From: Pseudobutyrivibrio sp. | GTDB lineage: Bacteria; Bacillota; Clostridia; Lachnospirales; Lachnospiraceae | Direction of reading: 5' to 3' | DNA length: 34,199 nucleotides | Assembly: GCF_017471675.1 (NCBI RefSeq) | Contig: NZ_JAFUSK010000075.1 | Span: forward strand, 1-34,199 | Shown: piece by piece, positions 32,524-34,199 of the stretch | Layout of the letters: each line of letters begins with the position of its first letter | Position numbering within the stretch: the first letter of the stretch is position 1 | Position numbers and translations under genes: made by a program | Notes under the pieces: model-generated | Databases searched by the model: none | Seen by the model: only the letters and a program-made list of their open reading frames with translations | Told to the model about the DNA's origin: nothing

Positions 32524-33747
32524 CTACTGAATGAACATACTTCCATACCACTTTAATGCTTCTACATAAGCTTCGTATACGTCATCCATTTCTATATCAT
32601 GCAATACCATTAATCTTGAAACTTCCTGCCAATCACCTGCCTCATAGCTTAGGAGAAATTCCAGCTGTGGGGCAAATATACCATCATCACTAACAAGAGC
32701 CTTCTTAATTTCATTACTTACACCTACCTGCTCTAATGCTTTATCCATTGGCATATCCAAAATAAGATTTAATAATGAAAACAATCCCATTAAGAATAGC
32801 TCGTCTTTTCTCATTGCATAATCGAAAATAGGTGCTAAATTTTCAGCAAATCTAGCTCGTACCAATGACAATCTTGTAATCTCGTTTGGTTTACCAGCTG
32901 CAAGTCCATTAAGAAGTGTAGTATTTAACCACCTTCTAAGTTCCTTTTGACCAAGTAATGCTGTTGCCTGAGCAATAGAACGAATATTGGAGTTAATAGT
33001 AAGCTTATTGGCTATTTTTAATAATTCAATAGTAAGAGCTGGATCCTGACTTATAACATTAGCAACATCATCTAAATCAAAATCAGGCTCATTTATCACC
33101 TTCATAAGTTTTAAATAGTTAATCTTTATAGGAGCTACCTCTGTATCCCCTTTATTAATAGGAACTCTAAAGAATGTTCCCTCAAACACCTTGAATAAAC
33201 CAGATTCCTTAGCGCTTTCAAATTCTTCTTTTGTGTGAAGATTTTCTGCACATAAATCTATATTAGGCAAAATCTTTCTAAATTCTTTAGCTTGTTCTAT
33301 TACATCACCTGTATCACTATTAATGAGTAACAAGTCAAAATCATTCATCATGAATTTGAATTCATCCAGGCTTGTTATAGGCAAATCCTTAAGAGCAAGC
33401 TTAAAGCCTTTACTCTTTAAATCCTGCAAGCGCTTATTGTATGACTCTTCTGGTTTGATTGTCTGGTCAATTAATAAAACTATTCTTCCATCAAATCCCG
33501 TTAATTGTTGCTCGATATTCGAAAATAGAGAAATATTATTAATAGGAATAATAATACTACAATTAGCTACTAAATCATCTTCAGAAACACTATCAAAAAC
33601 TTCTAATCCAACAATAGAACCAGCACCATCATATTTACCTGCAATAAGTAAATGTGGTCTTTCATACATGTTCTCCTTCTGCGCATATAAACAATAAGAT
33701 GCAACAGACATATCCTCATAAAAAAGTGGTACTAACGTAGCAAGCAT
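32524..33747 (-). CDS. EAL-like/HDOD signalling protein
   Basis: 407 residues. The first about 205 look like a degenerate EAL-type barrel (VVLLIDQT-like strands, FKLALKDLP, FMMNDFDLLLINS, FEGTFFRVP), but the signature E-A/V-L is missing, so c-di-GMP hydrolysis is unlikely. An HDOD domain follows (about 210-400): INYLKLMKVI, DDVANVISQDPALTIELLKIAN, RSIAQATALLGQKELRRWLN and LFLMGLFSLLNLILDMPMD. Proteins of this build (YuxH-like) act in signalling and motility control. AGGAG precedes the ATG; promoter TTGAAT-17-TATAAT at 33823-33851, with repeats CAGAATAT just downstream that may be an operator. Binding of cyclic nucleotides is inferred only. Confidence 0.88.
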   Translation of the reverse strand: MLATLVPLFYEDMSVASYCLYAQKENMYERPHLLIAGKYDGAGSIVGLEVFDSVSEDDLVANCSIIIPINNISLFSNIEQQLTGFDGRIVLLIDQTIKPEESYNKRLQDLKSKGFKLALKDLPITSLDEFKFMMNDFDLLLINSDTGDVIEQAKEFRKILPNIDLCAENLHTKEEFESAKESGLFKVFEGTFFRVPINKGDTEVAPIKINYLKLMKVINEPDFDLDDVANVISQDPALTIELLKIANKLTINSNIRSIAQATALLGQKELRRWLNTTLLNGLAAGKPNEITRLSLVRARFAENLAPIFDYAMRKDELFLMGLFSLLNLILDMPMDKALEQVGVSNEIKKALVSDDGIFAPQLEFLLSYEAGDWQEVSRLMVLHDIEMDDVYEAYVEALKWYGSMFIQ

Positions 33748-33788
33748 AATTTTTCTCCTTTTTAATCCAGGTATTTAAAGCCGTAAAT

Positions 33789-33851
33789 ATATTCTGACAG
33801 AATATTCAGAATATTTATCTTTATTATAGCACTCTGTTTTTTTATATTCAA
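33789..33851 (-). promoter_or_regulatory. HDOD promoter with CAGAATAT operator-like repeats
   Basis: TTGAAT (33846-33851), 17 bases, TATAAT (33823-33828). Downstream lie a perfect dyad ATATTCTG-A-CAGAATAT (33789-33805) and a further CAGAATAT (33807-33814), spaced nine bases apart. Confidence 0.65.
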
Positions 33852-33866
33852 TTAATAGCATAAAAA

Positions 33867-33898
33867 AATAGCTGTGAACAATATTGTTCACAGCTATT
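33867..33898 (-). terminator. 32-bp perfect palindrome, terminator of the tRNA transcript
   Basis: Arms 33867-33882 and 33883-33898 are exact reverse complements with no separating base; on the minus strand TTTTTT follows. Located right after tRNA-Trp. Confidence 0.85.
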
Positions 33899-33905
33899 AG
33901 TCAAA

Positions 33906-33976
33906 CAGGGGACGAGAGAATCGAACTCCCACCAAAGGTTTTGGAGACCCCTATCATACCATTTGACCAGTCCCCT
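33906..33976 (-). tRNA. tRNA-Trp (anticodon CCA)
   Basis: The acceptor arms AGGGGAC and GTCCCCT pair fully, followed by discriminator G. The anticodon loop is CTCCAAA, giving anticodon CCA, on a stem GGGGT/ACCTT with two G-U pairs. The T arm GGGAG-TTCGATT-CTCTC is well formed. CCA is not encoded. It is downstream of tRNA-Ala on the same strand and is followed by a strong terminator. Confidence 0.95.
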
Positions 33977-33983
33977 AAATCGT

Positions 33984-34058
33984 AAGCGAAAAACCTAAAC
34001 TTGGTTTAAGTCCCTCACCCACGCGACTAGTAAATATTAACACAATATTTAGTCGCTT
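33984..34058 (-). other. Structured spacer between tRNA-Trp and tRNA-Ala
   Basis: Outer arms AAGCGA (33984-33989) and TCGCTT (34053-34058) enclose hairpins AAACC/GGTTT and TAAATATT/AATATTTA (34031-34051, extended by GCGAC/GTCGC). It may guide tRNA processing, be a dispersed palindromic repeat, or be a small RNA. Confidence 0.35.
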
Positions 34059-34141
34059 TCAATAGAAAAAACACATTTTTTTCACATTTTTTCAATTGAC
34101 TTTTTAGAAACAAAAAGTTCTTGCTTTCACAAGAACTTAAG

Positions 34142-34199
34142 TGGAGACGGAGAGATTCGAACTCATGACCCCCAGCTTGCAAGGCAGGTGCTCTCCCAA
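34142..34199 (-). tRNA. tRNA-Ala (anticodon UGC), 5' part outside the window
   Basis: The anticodon loop CTTGCAA gives anticodon TGC, and GCACC...GGGGGTC with TTCGAAT matches tRNA-Ala. The 3' acceptor strand is CGTCTCC with discriminator A. Three pairs are broken as read here: T-T in the anticodon stem (CCTGC/GCTGG) and A-C plus T-T in the T stem (ATGAG/CTCTC). The gene may be a weak or decaying copy; the acceptor partner is not visible. Confidence 0.85.

Overview
The window looks like chromosomal DNA from a low-GC Gram-positive anaerobe of the Lachnospiraceae, probably near Butyrivibrio or Pseudobutyrivibrio. Supporting signs are the single-chain clostridial-type FGAM synthase (PurL), a membrane-anchored family 3 glycosidase with its two halves in reversed order as known from Butyrivibrio and Ruminococcus beta-glucosidases, AgrA/AgrC-like LytTR/GHKL signalling, and many AT-rich intergenic hairpins. 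Almost every gene lies on the minus strand. The exceptions are a MerR regulator at 9838 and a small, easily missed peptide gene at 1292.

Layout. 1-3.3 kb: start of a Y1 transposase, a radical SAM enzyme that stops at the first SPASM cysteine, a 21-bp perfect inverted repeat, a 39-residue secreted-type peptide on the plus strand, and a 601-residue regulator with two HTH domains set in helical-repeat regions. This resembles a peptide-sensing (RRNPP-like) locus, possibly with a damaged RiPP maturase. 3.4-8.6 kb: reversed-order GH3 enzyme, then a LytTR response regulator and a GHKL sensor split by a frameshift. 8.7-13.5 kb: a Cys-nucleophile hydrolase divergent from a MerR regulator with a textbook 19-bp-spacer promoter, and two lipoprotein esterases (one tannase/feruloyl-esterase-like), both with low-complexity inserts. 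13.7-18.3 kb: MATE transporter behind a terminator-like leader, a flavin-oxidase-like protein, free methionine sulfoxide reductase, YczE-like membrane protein, a 76-residue orphan, YbjQ and a membrane-anchored MerR. 18.3-21.1 kb: hydrolase and YhfC-like membrane protein flanked by two unrelated repeat arrays with similar geometry, then a flavodoxin. 21.3-29.5 kb: purL, carA, carB, with a candidate three-way-junction leader before purL. 29.6-34.2 kb: XPD/DinG-type helicase with a Cas4-like N-terminus, an HPr-like protein without the active histidine, an EAL-like/HDOD protein, tRNA-Trp and a partial tRNA-Ala.

How parts may work together. purL-carA-carB supplies glutamine-dependent steps of purine, pyrimidine and arginine synthesis. 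The hydrolases, MerR regulators, methionine sulfoxide reductase, flavin protein and flavodoxin suggest a stress or detoxification neighbourhood, and three of these promoters share an ATTGTGCRCAAT-like palindrome. The least explained features are the peptide/dual-HTH locus and the two helically phased repeat arrays around the YhfC-hydrolase-MerR cluster. All calls come from reading the sequence; no database search was possible.
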